The position numbers and the translations under genes were made by a program. 64,000 nucleotides of DNA from Caballeronia calidae. Lineage in GTDB: Bacteria; Pseudomonadota; Gammaproteobacteria; Burkholderiales; Burkholderiaceae. Shown piece by piece: positions 17,838 to 27,618 of the stretch. Positions within the stretch are counted from its first letter, which is position 1; each line of letters opens with the position of its first letter. Where the stretch lies: NCBI RefSeq assembly GCF_900044055.2, contig NZ_FCOX02000013.1:1-64000 (forward strand). The letters are read 5' to 3'. Below the pieces are notes generated by a model. The model was not told the origin of the DNA. It did not search any database and worked only from the letters and a program-made list of their open reading frames with translations.

Positions 17838-18682
17838 GCCAGAAAGACCAATACGCGGTGATCGGCAATCCGATCGAGCACAGCAAATCGCCGTGGATTC
17901 ACGCGAAGTTCGCCGAGCAGACCGGCGAGCCGATCGAGTACGGCCGCATTCTCGGGCCGCTCGATGGCTTCGACCGCGAAGTGAAGCAGTTCATCGCGTC
18001 GGGCGGACGCGGCATGAACGTCACCGTGCCGTTCAAGCTCGAAGCGCACGCGCTCGCGGATTCGCTGTCGCCGCGCGCGGCGGCGGCGGGCGCGGTGAAC
18101 ACGCTGGCTTTCGGCCCCGATGGCGTGCGCGGCGACAACACCGACGGTTTCGGGCTCGTGCGCGACATCGAAGTGAATCTCGGCGTGAGTCTGAAGGGCG
18201 CGCGCATTCTGCTGCTCGGCGCGGGCGGTGCCGCGCGCGGCGTCGTGCTGCCGATCTTCGATCGCGCGCCGGCTGCGCTCACCATCGTCAACCGCACGGC
18301 GGCGAAGGCGCATCAGCTCGTCGACCAGTTCGCGCAGAACGCAACCGAATGCGGCGTGCGCCTCTCGGGCGGCGGCGCGGACAGCGTGGAGCCGGGCCGT
18401 TACGACGTCATCGTCAACGCGACCGCCGGCAGCCTCGACGCCGCCTTGCCCGATTGCGACGACAGCGCGTTCGGCGCGGGCACGCTCGCCTACGACATGA
18501 TGTACGGCGCGCAGGCGACCGTCTTCATGCAGCATGCGTCGAAGCTCGGCGCGCGCGCATCGGACGGTCTCGGCATGCTCGTCGAGCAGGCCGCCGAATC
18601 GTTCTTCATCTGGCGCGGCGTGCGTCCGGACGGCGGCGCGGTGCTGCGCGAATTGCGCGAGATGCTGGCGGCGAAAGCCTGA
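17834..18682 (+). CDS. aroE: Shikimate dehydrogenase
   Basis: This 282-residue NADP-dependent enzyme interconverts 3-dehydroshikimate and shikimate in aromatic amino acid synthesis. [17 protein letters not shown] is the shikimate-binding start (S16/S18 region), [10 protein letters not shown] holds the catalytic Lys, and [12 protein letters not shown] is the nucleotide-binding glycine loop followed by NRTAAKA for NADP. ATG overlaps the RNase stop (ATGA) and its own stop overlaps the mtgA start, so the three genes are translationally coupled. Confidence 0.97.
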   Translation: MSQKDQYAVIGNPIEHSKSPWIHAKFAEQTGEPIEYGRILGPLDGFDREVKQFIASGGRGMNVTVPFKLEAHALADSLSPRAAAAGAVNTLAFGPDGVRGDNTDGFGLVRDIEVNLGVSLKGARILLLGAGGAARGVVLPIFDRAPAALTIVNRTAAKAHQLVDQFAQNATECGVRLSGGGADSVEPGRYDVIVNATAGSLDAALPDCDDSAFGAGTLAYDMMYGAQATVFMQHASKLGARASDGLGMLVEQAAESFFIWRGVRPDGGAVLRELREMLAAKA

Positions 18683-19431
18683 TGACCACCGCGCCGATCG
18701 GGAGCCGCACGCCGCGCGTGCACAAAGCGGTGCGGCTCGGACCGGCGCGCTGGATCGCGTATGGCGTGTCGGTGCTCGGCATCGCGTTCATCGCGACGCA
18801 GCTCTATTTCTTCGCGCAGATCGGCATCTGGACGGTTGTGAATCCCGGCCCGACCGCGTTCATGCGCGCCGATGCGTGGACGCTCGCGAAGACGCATCCC
18901 GGCGTCACGCTGCAGCGCACGTGGGTGCCGTACGACCAGATTTCGCGCAACCTGAAGCGCGCGATCATCGCGTCCGAGGATTCCAACTTCGTCAACAACA
19001 ACGGCTACGAAACCGACGCCATTCTTCAGGCGTGGGAAAAGAACAAGGCGCGCGGGAAGATCGTCGGAGGCGGTTCGACCATCACGCAGCAGCTCGCGCG
19101 CAATCTCTTCCTGTCGCGCGAAAAGAGTTATATCCGCAAGGCGCAGGAGCTCGTCATCACGGCGATGCTCGAATTCTGGATGGACAAGGAACGCATCTTC
19201 GAGATCTATCTGAATTCGGTGGAGTGGGGCAACGGCGTCTATGGCGCGGAAGCGGCCGCGCATTATTACTACAAGACGTCGGCGGCGAAGCTGACCGCCT
19301 GGCAGAGCGCGCGGCTCGCCGTGATGCTGCCGCGGCCCAAGTATTTCGACGATCATCGCAACGTGCCGTATCTGTCGCAGCGAGCGGGTGTCATCGCGCG
19401 CCGGATGGGGGCGGCGGAACTGCCGCAATGA
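18682..19431 (+). CDS. mtgA: Monofunctional peptidoglycan glycosyltransferase
   Basis: This 249-residue GT51 enzyme polymerises lipid II into glycan strands at the periplasmic face. A single N-terminal membrane anchor (about residues 28-50) precedes the glycosyltransferase domain. The catalytic Glu is in [16 protein letters not shown], and [24 protein letters not shown] and [21 protein letters not shown] are the conserved GT51 motifs. No transpeptidase domain follows. Its start overlaps the aroE stop. The transcript ends at the 19460-19485 terminator. Confidence 0.97.
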   Translation: MTTAPIGSRTPRVHKAVRLGPARWIAYGVSVLGIAFIATQLYFFAQIGIWTVVNPGPTAFMRADAWTLAKTHPGVTLQRTWVPYDQISRNLKRAIIASEDSNFVNNNGYETDAILQAWEKNKARGKIVGGGSTITQQLARNLFLSREKSYIRKAQELVITAMLEFWMDKERIFEIYLNSVEWGNGVYGAEAAAHYYYKTSAAKLTAWQSARLAVMLPRPKYFDDHRNVPYLSQRAGVIARRMGAAELPQ

Positions 19432-19459
19432 AATTTAGTTTGCGAAGCTAAACAATGCA

Positions 19460-19485
19460 AAGCCCTGATTTATCAGGGCTTTTTT
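19460..19485 (+). terminator. Terminator after mtgA
   Basis: AGCCCTGAT (19461-19469) and ATCAGGGCT (19472-19480) form a tight stem followed by TTTTT. It closes the RNase-aroE-mtgA transcript. Confidence 0.9.
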
Positions 19486-19793
19486 GTTTTCAGAATGCTT
19501 TCGGCTGTCAGGCTTCTTCCCATTATCTGAACAGTGCGATCACATATTGAATAATTTTGAGAGGCGGAACTACAATCCGACCAAGCCCGAAAACGGGACA
19601 TGCGCGCGTCGACCGAGAGAGCCTCCGGCGCGCACGACCAGAACAAGGAGACACGTGATGCATTCGATCGCTCGCCCGCGCTCGCGGGCCTCATTGCACG
19701 ATTCGCACGATTCGCACGCTGGTTCGACAACAGGCGCGGCAGCGCCCGCATGCGCTGCCCGGCGCGCATCGTGACCGCCCGGAGGCCCGTGCC
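19486..19793 (+). other. Upstream region of the sugar-oxidation operon
   Basis: About 310 bases lie between the mtgA terminator and the IclR gene. They contain a well-placed AAGGAG followed by ATG at 19658 and a 38-codon frame ending at 19774 (MHSIARPRSRASLHDSHDSH...). This could be a leader peptide or chance. Inside it is a 9-bp tandem repeat, GCACGATTC twice plus GCACG, at 19696-19718. I cannot place a promoter or IclR operator with confidence. Confidence 0.4.
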
Positions 19794-20738
19794 ATGAGCA
19801 AACTCCAGAATCCCGAAACGGACGCCGCCGAAGCGCAATCCGCGCGCGCGGCCGGCCCGCGCGCAAAAAGCAACGGCGCGACGGCTTCGAAGCACACGCC
19901 CGATCCCGACGCGATCGCCTTGCCGAGCGCGCTCGTCGACATCACGCCGCAGCAGGCGGGCACGCAGACGCTGCTGCGCGGCCTCGCGATTCTCGAAGCC
20001 GCCGCGAACGGCGCGCGCGACCTGCGAGCGTTCGGCGCGGCGCTCGGCACGACGCGCAGCACGACGCATCGGCTGGTCAGTTCGCTCGTGCAGGCGCGCT
20101 ATCTGCGGCAGGTGCAGGGCGGGTATCTGCTCGGGCCGAAGCTGATCGAGCTGGGCACGATCGCGCTGGAGCAGATGCCGCTCACCGCAGTCGCGCGCCC
20201 GCACTTGCAGGCGCTCGCCGATCACACGCACGACACCATCCACCTCGGCGTGCGCGACGGCGACGACGTCCTCTACATCGACAAGATTCCCGGCACGCGC
20301 GGGCTGGAGATGCGCTCGCGCGTAGGCCACCGCATGCCGCTCGCGTCCACCGGCATCGGCAAGGCGATGATGCTCGACCTCGAAGCGAACGCGTGGAAGA
20401 AGCTGCTCGAAGCGTCGCACCGCGCGCTCGCGAAGACGAGCTTCAAGCCGGACAACCGTCCCGATTTCGACACCTTTCAACAGCGCATGACACGCTACTC
20501 GCAAGGCGGCTTCACCTTCGATCTCGAAGAGAACGAAGCGTCGATCCGCTGCGTCGCGGCGCCCGTGCGCGATGCGTCGGGCGCGATCGTCGCGGCGTTA
20601 TCGGTGGCGAGCACGATTCCCTATATGCCGCATGAGCGCATGGAAGAGCTGATTCCGGTCGTGCAGCGCGAGGCGCGCTCGATCTCCGAGGAACTCGGCT
20701 GGCGTGCGCCGCAGGCATCGCGCAGGATCAAGCGATGA
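19794..20738 (+). CDS. IclR-family transcriptional regulator of the sugar operon
   Basis: This 314-residue regulator has an N-terminal extension of about 60 residues, a winged helix-turn-helix (TLLRGLAILEAAANGARDLRAF to TTRSTTHRLVSSLVQARYL, about 62-105) and the C-terminal IclR effector domain. The latter includes TIHLGVRDGDDVLYIDKI and a late SIRCVAAPVRDASG. IclR proteins bind small acids or sugars and control adjacent catabolic genes. Its stop overlaps the dgoK start by 4 bases, so it is the first gene of the operon it probably controls. The effector is inferred to be galactonate/arabonate or a 2-keto-3-deoxy intermediate. Confidence 0.92.
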   Translation: MSKLQNPETDAAEAQSARAAGPRAKSNGATASKHTPDPDAIALPSALVDITPQQAGTQTLLRGLAILEAAANGARDLRAFGAALGTTRSTTHRLVSSLVQARYLRQVQGGYLLGPKLIELGTIALEQMPLTAVARPHLQALADHTHDTIHLGVRDGDDVLYIDKIPGTRGLEMRSRVGHRMPLASTGIGKAMMLDLEANAWKKLLEASHRALAKTSFKPDNRPDFDTFQQRMTRYSQGGFTFDLEENEASIRCVAAPVRDASGAIVAALSVASTIPYMPHERMEELIPVVQREARSISEELGWRAPQASRRIKR

Positions 20739-21721
20739 CATCATCCGCATCCACGCCGGCACTGATCGCGCTCGACTGGGGCACGACCTCTTTGCGCGCC
20801 TATCTGCTCGGCGCCGACGGCCTCGCGCTCGATACGCGGGCCTCGTCGGCGGGCATCATGAAGCTGCCAACGGGCGGCTTCGATCAGGCGTTCGAGGAAA
20901 CCTGCGGCGCATGGCTCGATGTGCATGCGCAACTGCCCGTCATTGCAGCGGGCATGGTCGGCAGCGCGCAGGGCTGGATCGAAGCGCCGTATGTGGAAAC
21001 GCCCGCTGGCGCGGAAGCGCTCGTCGCGGGCATCGTCAACGTGAAGACAGCGCGCGGCGTCACGGTGCATGTCGTGCCGGGCGTGCTGGAGCGCGGCGCG
21101 CTCCCCAACGTGATGCGCGGCGAGGAAACGCAGATCTTCGGCGCGCTCGCGAGCGATGCATCGCTTCAGGGACAAGGCGGCGCGCTGATCGGTTTGCCGG
21201 GCACGCATGCGAAATGGGCGTTCGTGAGCGATGCGCGCATCGAGCGCTTCTACACCTTCATGACGGGCGAGGCCTTCGGCGCGCTGCGCGATCACACGAT
21301 TCTCGGCCGCACGATGCACCCGAGCGCGACGCACGATGAGGCGGCCTTCCAGCGCGGCGTCGATACCGCGCGCGATGCCGGTCATCCCGGCGTGCTCGCG
21401 ACGATCTTCAGCACGCGCACGCTCGGCCTGACCGGCCAGCTATCGGCGGAGCAGCAGGCGGATTATCTGTCGGGGCTGTTGATCGGCCATGAATTGCGCG
21501 GGCTGAACGAAGTGCTCGCGCGCCAGCAGTCGTCGCTCACGGGCAGAACGCTGCGCTTGATCGGCAACGATGCGCTCTGCGACCGCTATCGCGCCGCGCT
21601 CGCGCGCTTCGGCTGCCACGATGCCGCGACGGTCGCTCATGCCACCGAGCGCGGCCTTTACCGAATCGCCGCACAGGCCGGGCTCGTCCCGCAACCTCAC
21701 GCGCCCGTGCGCGCCGCCTGA
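20735..21721 (+). CDS. dgoK: 2-dehydro-3-deoxygalactonokinase
   Basis: This 328-residue kinase of the DgoK family phosphorylates 2-keto-3-deoxy-D-galactonate with ATP in the DeLey-Doudoroff pathway. The phosphate-1 motif is IALDWGTTSLRAYLL (residues 11-25). IAAGMVGSAQGW and GLPGTHAKWAFV (with TGEAFGALRDHTIL) are family motifs. Length matches E. coli DgoK plus a short tail. It is translationally coupled to the IclR gene and 15 bases ahead of dgoA. Confidence 0.95.
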   Translation: MTSSASTPALIALDWGTTSLRAYLLGADGLALDTRASSAGIMKLPTGGFDQAFEETCGAWLDVHAQLPVIAAGMVGSAQGWIEAPYVETPAGAEALVAGIVNVKTARGVTVHVVPGVLERGALPNVMRGEETQIFGALASDASLQGQGGALIGLPGTHAKWAFVSDARIERFYTFMTGEAFGALRDHTILGRTMHPSATHDEAAFQRGVDTARDAGHPGVLATIFSTRTLGLTGQLSAEQQADYLSGLLIGHELRGLNEVLARQQSSLTGRTLRLIGNDALCDRYRAALARFGCHDAATVAHATERGLYRIAAQAGLVPQPHAPVRAA

Positions 21722-21736
21722 ACAGGAGCGAAAACG

Positions 21737-22414
21737 ATGCAGCCTCCCATTAATCTGCCCGCGCCGTACGGCATGCACGCCGGTCTTGCGAAGGCGTTCG
21801 CCGCGTGTCCGCTGATCGCGATCCTGCGCGGCGTCACGCCGGCCGAAGCGGCCGATCACGGCCGCGCGCTGTACGAAGCGGGCTTTCGCATCGTCGAGGT
21901 GCCGCTCAATTCGCCGCAGCCGTTCGACAGCATCGCGGCGATCCGTCAGGCGCTGCCGGCCGATGCCATCGTCGGGGCGGGAACGGTGCTGCATCCGAGT
22001 TACGTCGAGAGCGTGAAGGCCGCGGGCGGCGAGCTGATCGTGATGCCGCACAGCGACGCCGATGTCGTGCGCGCCGCGAAGGCGCAAGGGCTCGCGTGCG
22101 CGCCGGGGGTCGCGACGCCGAACGAGGCGTTTCTCGCGCTGAAGAACGGCGCCGACGTGCTGAAGATGTTCCCCGCCGAACAGCTCGGCCCGACGATCAC
22201 GAAGGCATGGCGCGCGGTGATCGCGAAGGACGTGCCGCTCGTGCCGGTCGGCGGCATTGCGCCGGACAACATGGGGCCATTTCTCGCCGCGGGCGCGAAC
22301 GGCTTCGGCCTCGGCTCCGCGTTGTACAAGCCGGGGCAGAGCGCGGAGGTGACGGCGTCGCACGCGAAGGCGTTCATCGACGGCCTCGCGGCCGCGCGAG
22401 GCGAAAGCCAATGA
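21737..22414 (+). CDS. dgoA: 2-dehydro-3-deoxy-6-phosphogalactonate aldolase
   Basis: This 225-residue class I TIM-barrel aldolase of the KDPG/KHG family cleaves KDPGal to pyruvate and glyceraldehyde-3-phosphate. LIAILRGVTPAEA is the conserved first strand with the catalytic Glu neighbour. The Schiff-base lysine is in DVLKMFPAEQLGP, and VPVGGIAPDNMGPF is the phosphate site. It is distinct from eda at the end of the window, having about 15 extra N-terminal residues. AGGAG precedes the ATG. The stop overlaps the next ATG (ATGA). Confidence 0.94.
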   Translation: MQPPINLPAPYGMHAGLAKAFAACPLIAILRGVTPAEAADHGRALYEAGFRIVEVPLNSPQPFDSIAAIRQALPADAIVGAGTVLHPSYVESVKAAGGELIVMPHSDADVVRAAKAQGLACAPGVATPNEAFLALKNGADVLKMFPAEQLGPTITKAWRAVIAKDVPLVPVGGIAPDNMGPFLAAGANGFGLGSALYKPGQSAEVTASHAKAFIDGLAAARGESQ

Positions 22415-23190
22415 ACCGCCTCGCCGGCAAAGTCGCGATGGTCACGGGCGCGGGACGCGGCATCGGGGCGGCGATCGCGCTGGCGTTCGCGCGCGAGGGC
22501 GCAGCGGTGGCGCTGGCGGAGCTCGACATCGACACCGCGAACGCGACGGCGGAGCGCATCAGGTCGGAAGTGAGCGGCGCGCGCGTGATCGCGGTGCCGA
22601 CGGACGTGACGCAAAGCGCGCAGGTGAAGCAGGCGGTCGAGCACATCGAAGCTTCCATCGGACCGCTCGACGTCCTCGTGAACAACGCGGGCATCAACGT
22701 ATTCTGCGATCCGCTCACGATGACCGACGACGACTGGCGGCGCTGCTTCGCCGTCGATCTCGACGGCGTGTGGAACGGCTGCCGCGCGGTGCTGCCGGGC
22801 ATGGTCGGGCGCGGGCGCGGAAGCATCGTGAACATCGCGTCGACGCACGCGTTCAAGATCATTCCCGGCTGCTTTCCGTATCCGGTGGCGAAGCACGGCG
22901 TGATCGGCCTCACGCGTGCGCTCGGCATCGAATACGCGCCGAACCATGTGCGCGTGAATGCGATCGCGCCGGGTTACATCGAAACGCAACTGACGCTGGA
23001 CTGGTGGAACGCGCAGCCCGACCCGAAGGCCGCGCGCCAGGCGACGCTCGATCTCCAGCCGATGAAACGCATCGGCCAGCCGGAGGAGGTTGCGATGACG
23101 GCGGTCTTCCTCGCATCCGACGAGGCGCCGTTCATCAATGCGAGCTGCATCACCGTGGATGGCGGGCGCTCGGCGCTCTATCACGACTGA
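22411..23190 (+). CDS. SDR-family oxidoreductase, probable sugar dehydrogenase
   Basis: This 259-residue classical short-chain dehydrogenase has the nucleotide loop TGAGRGIG (residues 12-19), NNAG near 88 and the active-site pair Tyr/Lys in YPVAK (about 153-157), with Ser in NIASTHAF. An Asp after the second strand (ELDID) favours NAD. Its position directly after dgoA suggests that it oxidises the sugar lactol or a pathway intermediate, but no close characterised relative can be named from the sequence. It is coupled to dgoA by a 4-base overlap. Confidence 0.85.
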   Translation: MNRLAGKVAMVTGAGRGIGAAIALAFAREGAAVALAELDIDTANATAERIRSEVSGARVIAVPTDVTQSAQVKQAVEHIEASIGPLDVLVNNAGINVFCDPLTMTDDDWRRCFAVDLDGVWNGCRAVLPGMVGRGRGSIVNIASTHAFKIIPGCFPYPVAKHGVIGLTRALGIEYAPNHVRVNAIAPGYIETQLTLDWWNAQPDPKAARQATLDLQPMKRIGQPEEVAMTAVFLASDEAPFINASCITVDGGRSALYHD

Positions 23191-23310
23191 ACACAGAAGA
23201 ATGACGCACTGGCCGCTGTGCGGCATCAATCGACAAGAAAGCGGCCACACACCTTCGTATCGCCCGCGCGCGGGCATTTTGAGACAACGGATAAGGTCGG
23301 GAGACAAAAG

Positions 23311-24318
23311 ATGAAACGCAGACTGTTCCTCACGCTGATCGCCGCCGCCACGGCAACGAGCGCGTCCATGATCGCTGCGCCTGTCGCGCAGGCCGCCGAC
23401 GACGTCAAGATCGGCTTCCTCGTGAAGCAGCCCGAAGAGCCGTGGTTCCAGGACGAATGGAAGTTCGCCGAAATCGCCGCGAAGAACAAGGGCTTCACGC
23501 TCGTGAAGATCGGCGCGCCGTCGGGCGAGAAGGTGATGAGCGCGATCGACAATCTGGCCGCGCAGAAGGCGCAGGGTTTCATCATCTGCACGCCCGACGT
23601 GAAGCTCGGACCGGGCATCGTCGCGAAGGCGAAGGCCGACAAGCTCAAGATGATGACGGTCGATGACCGCCTCGTCGACGGCTCGGGCAAGCCCATCGAG
23701 TCCGTGCCGCACATGGGCATTTCGGCGTACAACATCGGCAAGCAGGTGGGCGACGGCATTGCCGCCGAGATCAAGAAGCGCGGCTGGGACATGAAGGACG
23801 TCGGCGCGATCGACGTGACCTACGAGCAGTTGCCGACCGCGCATGACCGCACCGCGGGCGCCACCGACGCGCTCGTCGCCGCGGGCTTCCCGAAGGCGAA
23901 CATCATCGCGGCGCCGCAGGCGAAGACCGACACCGAGAACGCGTTTAACGCCGCGAACATCGCGCTCACGAAGAATCCGCAGTTCAAGCACTGGGTCGCC
24001 TACGGCCTGAACGACGAAGCCGTGCTCGGCGCGGTGCGCGCCGCCGAAGGCCGCGGCTTCAAGGCCGACAACATGATCGGCATCGGCATCGGCGGATCGG
24101 ATTCGGCGCTGAACGAGTTCAAGAAGCCGAACCCGACGGGCTTCTACGGCACCGTCATCATCAGCCCGAAGCGCCACGGCGAAGAGACGGCCGAGCTGAT
24201 GTACGCATGGATCAAGGACGGCAAGGCGCCGCCGGCGCTCACGCTCACGTCCGGCATGCTGGCCACGCGTGACAACGTGGCGTCGGTGCGTCAGCAGATG
24301 GGACTGGCATCGAACTAA
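23311..24318 (+). CDS. araF: Arabinose/galactose ABC transporter, periplasmic binding protein
   Basis: This 335-residue periplasmic protein has a signal peptide ([10 protein letters not shown] to APVAQA, cleavage near residue 28). The mature part matches E. coli AraF closely: [20 protein letters not shown], then [20 protein letters not shown], the late [11 protein letters not shown] and [10 protein letters not shown]. AraF binds L-arabinose, and also D-galactose and D-fucose, with high affinity. I start at 23311, since GAGACAAAAG ATG leads directly into the signal peptide. The gap after the SDR is about 120 bases with no clear terminator. Confidence 0.93.
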   Translation: MKRRLFLTLIAAATATSASMIAAPVAQAADDVKIGFLVKQPEEPWFQDEWKFAEIAAKNKGFTLVKIGAPSGEKVMSAIDNLAAQKAQGFIICTPDVKLGPGIVAKAKADKLKMMTVDDRLVDGSGKPIESVPHMGISAYNIGKQVGDGIAAEIKKRGWDMKDVGAIDVTYEQLPTAHDRTAGATDALVAAGFPKANIIAAPQAKTDTENAFNAANIALTKNPQFKHWVAYGLNDEAVLGAVRAAEGRGFKADNMIGIGIGGSDSALNEFKKPNPTGFYGTVIISPKRHGEETAELMYAWIKDGKAPPALTLTSGMLATRDNVASVRQQMGLASN

Positions 24319-24374
24319 AGTGCAATGGCGGGCCGTGCCGACGAAGCGCGGCCCGCGCGGAAATAGGAGGCGAT

Positions 24375-25889
24375 GTGTCAGCGACGCTGCGTTTTGACAA
24401 TATCGGCAAGGTGTTTCCAGGCGTGCGCGCGCTCGACGGCGTGTCGTTCGACGTCAACGCCGGCGAAGTTCACGGATTGATGGGCGAGAACGGCGCCGGC
24501 AAATCGACCTTGCTCAAGATTCTCGGCGGCGAGTATCAGCCCGATTCGGGGCGCGTGCTCATCGACGACAAGGAAGTGCATTTCGCGAGTGCGGGCGCGT
24601 CGATCGCGGCGGGCATCGCGGTGATTCACCAGGAATTGCAGTACGTGCCGGACCTGACCGTGTCCGAGAACCTGCTGCTCGGCGCGCTGCCGAACCGGCT
24701 CGGCTGGGTCGACAAGCGCGCGGCGAAGAAGCACGTGCGCGAAAGGCTCGCGGCGATGGGCGTCGATCTCGATCCGAACGCGAAGTTGCGCAGGCTGTCC
24801 ATCGCGCAGCGGCAGATGGTGGAGATTTGCAAGGCGCTGTTGCGCAATGCGCGCGTGATCGCGCTCGACGAACCGACGAGCTCGCTTTCGCACCGCGAGA
24901 CGGAAGTGCTCTTCAAGCTCGTGCGCGATCTGAAGGCCGATAACCGCGCGTTGATCTACATCTCGCATCGCATGGACGAGATCTACGAGTTGTGCGATGC
25001 GTGCACGATCTTCCGCGATGGCCGCAAGATCGCGTCGCATCTGTCGCTCGCGGACGTGCCGCGCGAGACGCTCGTGCAGGAGATGGTCGGCCGCGAGATC
25101 AGCGATATCTACAACTATCGCGCGCGTCCTTTGGGCGAGGTGCGCTTCTCGGTCAGGAACGTGCAGGGCGACGCGCTCTCCGCACCCGCGAGCTTCGATG
25201 TGAAGCGCGGCGAGATCGTCGGGTTTTTCGGGCTCGTCGGCGCGGGCCGCAGCGAGCTGATGCATCTCGTCTACGGCGCGGACAAGAAGAAGGGCGGCGA
25301 CATCACGCTCGATGGCCAGCCGATCAAGATCCGCAGCACCGGCGAGGCGATCCGTTACGGCATCGTGCTGTGTCCGGAGGATCGCAAGGAAGAGGGCATC
25401 GTCGCGATGGCGACGGTCGCGGAGAACATCAACATCTCGTGCCGGCGTCACTATCTGCGCGGCGGAATTTTTCTCGATCGCAAGAAGGAGGCGCAGACGG
25501 CCGAGCGCTTCATTCAGCTGCTGAAGATCAAGACGCCGAGCCGCAGGCAGCGCATCCGCTTTCTGTCGGGCGGCAATCAGCAGAAGGCGATTTTGTCGCG
25601 CTGGCTCGCGGAGCCGGATCTGAAAGTCGTGATTCTGGATGAGCCGACGCGCGGCATCGACGTGGGCGCGAAGCATGAGATTTACAACGTGATCTATCAG
25701 CTTGCCGAGCGCGGCTGCGCGATCGTGATGATTTCGTCGGAGTTGCCGGAGGTGCTCGGCGTGTCCGACCGGATCGTCGTGATGCGGCAGGGGCGTATCG
25801 CGGGCGAGTTGCCGCGCGAGAAGGCGAGCGAGCAGGCGGTGCTGAGTCTCGCGCTGCCGCAGGCGGAGACCGTCGCGCAGGCGGCGTAA
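24375..25889 (+). CDS. araG: Arabinose-type ABC transporter, duplicated ATPase
   Basis: This 504-residue sugar-ABC ATPase carries two ABC domains. The first has Walker [10 protein letters not shown] (about residue 37), signature [11 protein letters not shown] and Walker [12 protein letters not shown]. The second has the degenerate Walker [11 protein letters not shown], signature LSGGNQQK and Walker [13 protein letters not shown], the usual pattern in AraG/MglA/RbsA. GTG 24375 is preferred because AGGAGG lies just upstream; an ATG two bases earlier is out of frame. Energises import with the binding protein and permease on either side. Confidence 0.95.
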   Translation: MSATLRFDNIGKVFPGVRALDGVSFDVNAGEVHGLMGENGAGKSTLLKILGGEYQPDSGRVLIDDKEVHFASAGASIAAGIAVIHQELQYVPDLTVSENLLLGALPNRLGWVDKRAAKKHVRERLAAMGVDLDPNAKLRRLSIAQRQMVEICKALLRNARVIALDEPTSSLSHRETEVLFKLVRDLKADNRALIYISHRMDEIYELCDACTIFRDGRKIASHLSLADVPRETLVQEMVGREISDIYNYRARPLGEVRFSVRNVQGDALSAPASFDVKRGEIVGFFGLVGAGRSELMHLVYGADKKKGGDITLDGQPIKIRSTGEAIRYGIVLCPEDRKEEGIVAMATVAENINISCRRHYLRGGIFLDRKKEAQTAERFIQLLKIKTPSRRQRIRFLSGGNQQKAILSRWLAEPDLKVVILDEPTRGIDVGAKHEIYNVIYQLAERGCAIVMISSELPEVLGVSDRIVVMRQGRIAGELPREKASEQAVLSLALPQAETVAQAA

Positions 25890-25906
25890 AAAAAGAGGAG
25901 CGAATC

Positions 25907-26923
25907 ATGGAAGCAAGAGAAAACATCGTGGGGCAGGCGACGGAAACCGTCGCGAACGTGCTGATCCCGCAAAAGGGCGACAAGCAGAAGTGGTGGCAGC
26001 AGATCACGGAATACAGCCTGATCGTGATCTTCATCGTGATGTTCCTGACGATGTCGCTGACCGTCGATCACTTTTTCTCGATCGAGAACATGCTCGGCCT
26101 TGCGCTGTCGATCTCGCAGATCGGCATGGTCGCGTGCACGATGATGTTCTGCCTCGCATCGCGCGACTTCGATCTTTCGGTCGGCTCGACGATCGCGTTT
26201 GCCGGCGTGCTGTGCGCGATGGTGCTGAACGCGACCGACAACACGTTCATCGCGATCATCGCGGCGGTGGCGGCGGGCGCGGTGATCGGCTTCGTGAACG
26301 GCGCGGTGATCGCGTATCTGCGCATCAACGCGCTGATCACCACGCTCGCGACGATGGAGATCGTGCGCGGGCTCGGATTCATCGTGTCGCACGGGCAGGC
26401 GGTGGGCGTGTCGTCGGATACGTTCATTGCGCTCGGCGGCTTGTCGATGCTCGGGATTTCCCTGCCTATCTGGGTCACGCTTGCGTGCTTCATCGTTTTT
26501 GGCGTATTGCTCAACCAGACGGTTTATGGGCGTAACACGTTGGCGATCGGTGGGAATCCGGAGGCATCGCGGCTTGCGGGGATCAATGTCGAGCGCACTC
26601 GGGTGTGGATCTTTCTGATCCAGGGCGCGGTGACTGCGCTGGCCGGGGTCATTCTCGCTTCGCGTATCACGTCGGGGCAGCCGAACGCGGCGCAGGGCTT
26701 CGAGTTGAACGTGATTTCGGCTTGCGTGTTGGGGGGTGTTTCGCTGCTCGGCGGCAGGGCCACGATCTCCGGCGTCGTGATCGGTGTTTTGATCATGGGT
26801 ACTGTTGAGAACGTGATGAACCTGCTCAATATCGACGCGTTCTATCAGTACCTCGTGCGGGGCGCTATCTTGCTTGCTGCTGTCTTGCTCGATCAGTTGA
26901 AGAATCGTGGAGCGCGGGATTAG
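25907..26923 (+). CDS. araH: Arabinose-type ABC transporter permease
   Basis: This 338-residue inner-membrane permease of the BPD_transp_2 family has about eight to ten hydrophobic segments. The conserved SRDFDLSVGSTIAFAGVLCA sits around residues 85-104, and GRNTLAIGGNPEASRLAGIN is the cytoplasmic coupling loop. The last segment ends VRGAILLAAVLLDQLKNR. GAGGAG precedes the ATG. Downstream the operon is interrupted by the inverted repeat at 26941-27604. Confidence 0.95.
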   Translation: MEARENIVGQATETVANVLIPQKGDKQKWWQQITEYSLIVIFIVMFLTMSLTVDHFFSIENMLGLALSISQIGMVACTMMFCLASRDFDLSVGSTIAFAGVLCAMVLNATDNTFIAIIAAVAAGAVIGFVNGAVIAYLRINALITTLATMEIVRGLGFIVSHGQAVGVSSDTFIALGGLSMLGISLPIWVTLACFIVFGVLLNQTVYGRNTLAIGGNPEASRLAGINVERTRVWIFLIQGAVTALAGVILASRITSGQPNAAQGFELNVISACVLGGVSLLGGRATISGVVIGVLIMGTVENVMNLLNIDAFYQYLVRGAILLAAVLLDQLKNRGARD

Positions 26924-26940
26924 GTTTTCGGTTTCGGGTG

Positions 26941-27232
26941 GTGCGCTTGGGCCTTCGTGGAATCCCGCTTTCGCGTCGGTCTATTTGCACTGCCCCTGTG
27001 CGGGGCGGCAGTCACTTTCTTTGCTGCTGCAAAGAAAGTAACCAAAGAAACAGCTTTCCCCAGCCTAAGCACTTCAGGCCGGCCGCGGCACAGAACTTCG
27101 CACGTGGTCCAGCAGTAGCGAGTGCCCTCATAGGCCTAACCGGGCATGGACCGCGCACGGTCTGACAAGCTAGACCATTAAGGGCGCTGGTTCAGCACCA
27201 AATAGCTCCGGCACAGCGCTACGCGCTGCCGA
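26941..27232 (-). repeat. Interspersed repeat, left (inverted) arm
   Basis: About 290 bases that read, on the opposite strand, as a diverged copy of 27318-27604. The shared hairpin core is perfect at 27014-27039. Other matched blocks include GCCCCTGTGCGGGG, GCAGTAGCGAGTGCCCTC, CGCGCACGGTCTG and CCAAATAGCTCCGGC. By eye, identity between the arms is high near the core and lower inwards. Confidence 0.85.
27014..27039 (-). repeat. Perfect hairpin core of the repeat, left arm
   Basis: Arms ACTTTCTTTGC and GCAAAGAAAGT around TGCT. This is the reverse complement of the cores at 42-67 and 27506-27531. Confidence 0.9.
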
Positions 27233-27317
27233 CGGGTATGCAAGGGAAACCAAGCTACGGCCAATGCAGTGAGATAGAAGCGTTAGCAAGGACGTGTGTG
27301 CCGACCCGATGGACCGG
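27233..27317. other. Unique spacer between inverted repeat arms
   Basis: About 85 bases between the arms, with no gene or promoter I can support. Together with the arms it makes up most of the 695-base gene-free stretch between araH and the second SDR gene. Confidence 0.5.
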
Positions 27318-27604
27318 TCGGCCGCGAAGCGGGCCGGAGCTATTTGGCGCCTTACCAGTCAGTCAAGTGGTGCGATGTGACAGACCGTGCGCGATCCAAG
27401 CCCGGAGAGTTTTGTGAGGGCACTCGCTACTGCCGGTCCACGAGAGTGCTTCTGTGCCGGGGCCGGTGTGAAGTACTTTGGATGGGGATAGCTGTTTCTT
27501 TGGTTACTTTCTTTGCAGCAGCAAAGAAAGTGACTGCCGCCCCGCACAGGGGCAACGCTAATAAACCGACGCGAAATTGGGATCCGGCGAAAGCCCAAAA
27601 GCAC
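27318..27604 (+). repeat. Interspersed repeat, right arm
   Basis: This is the same element as 1-99 in direct orientation (27465-27563) and inverted relative to 26941-27232. The hairpin core is at 27506-27531. Its outer edge comes within 15 bases of the SDR start codon, so the start region of that gene lies against repeat sequence. Frames across it encode the recurring HFLCCCKESNQRNS or VTFFAAAKKVT peptides on either strand; these are not genes. Confidence 0.85.
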
Positions 27605-27618
27605 AGAGACGAAAAACC

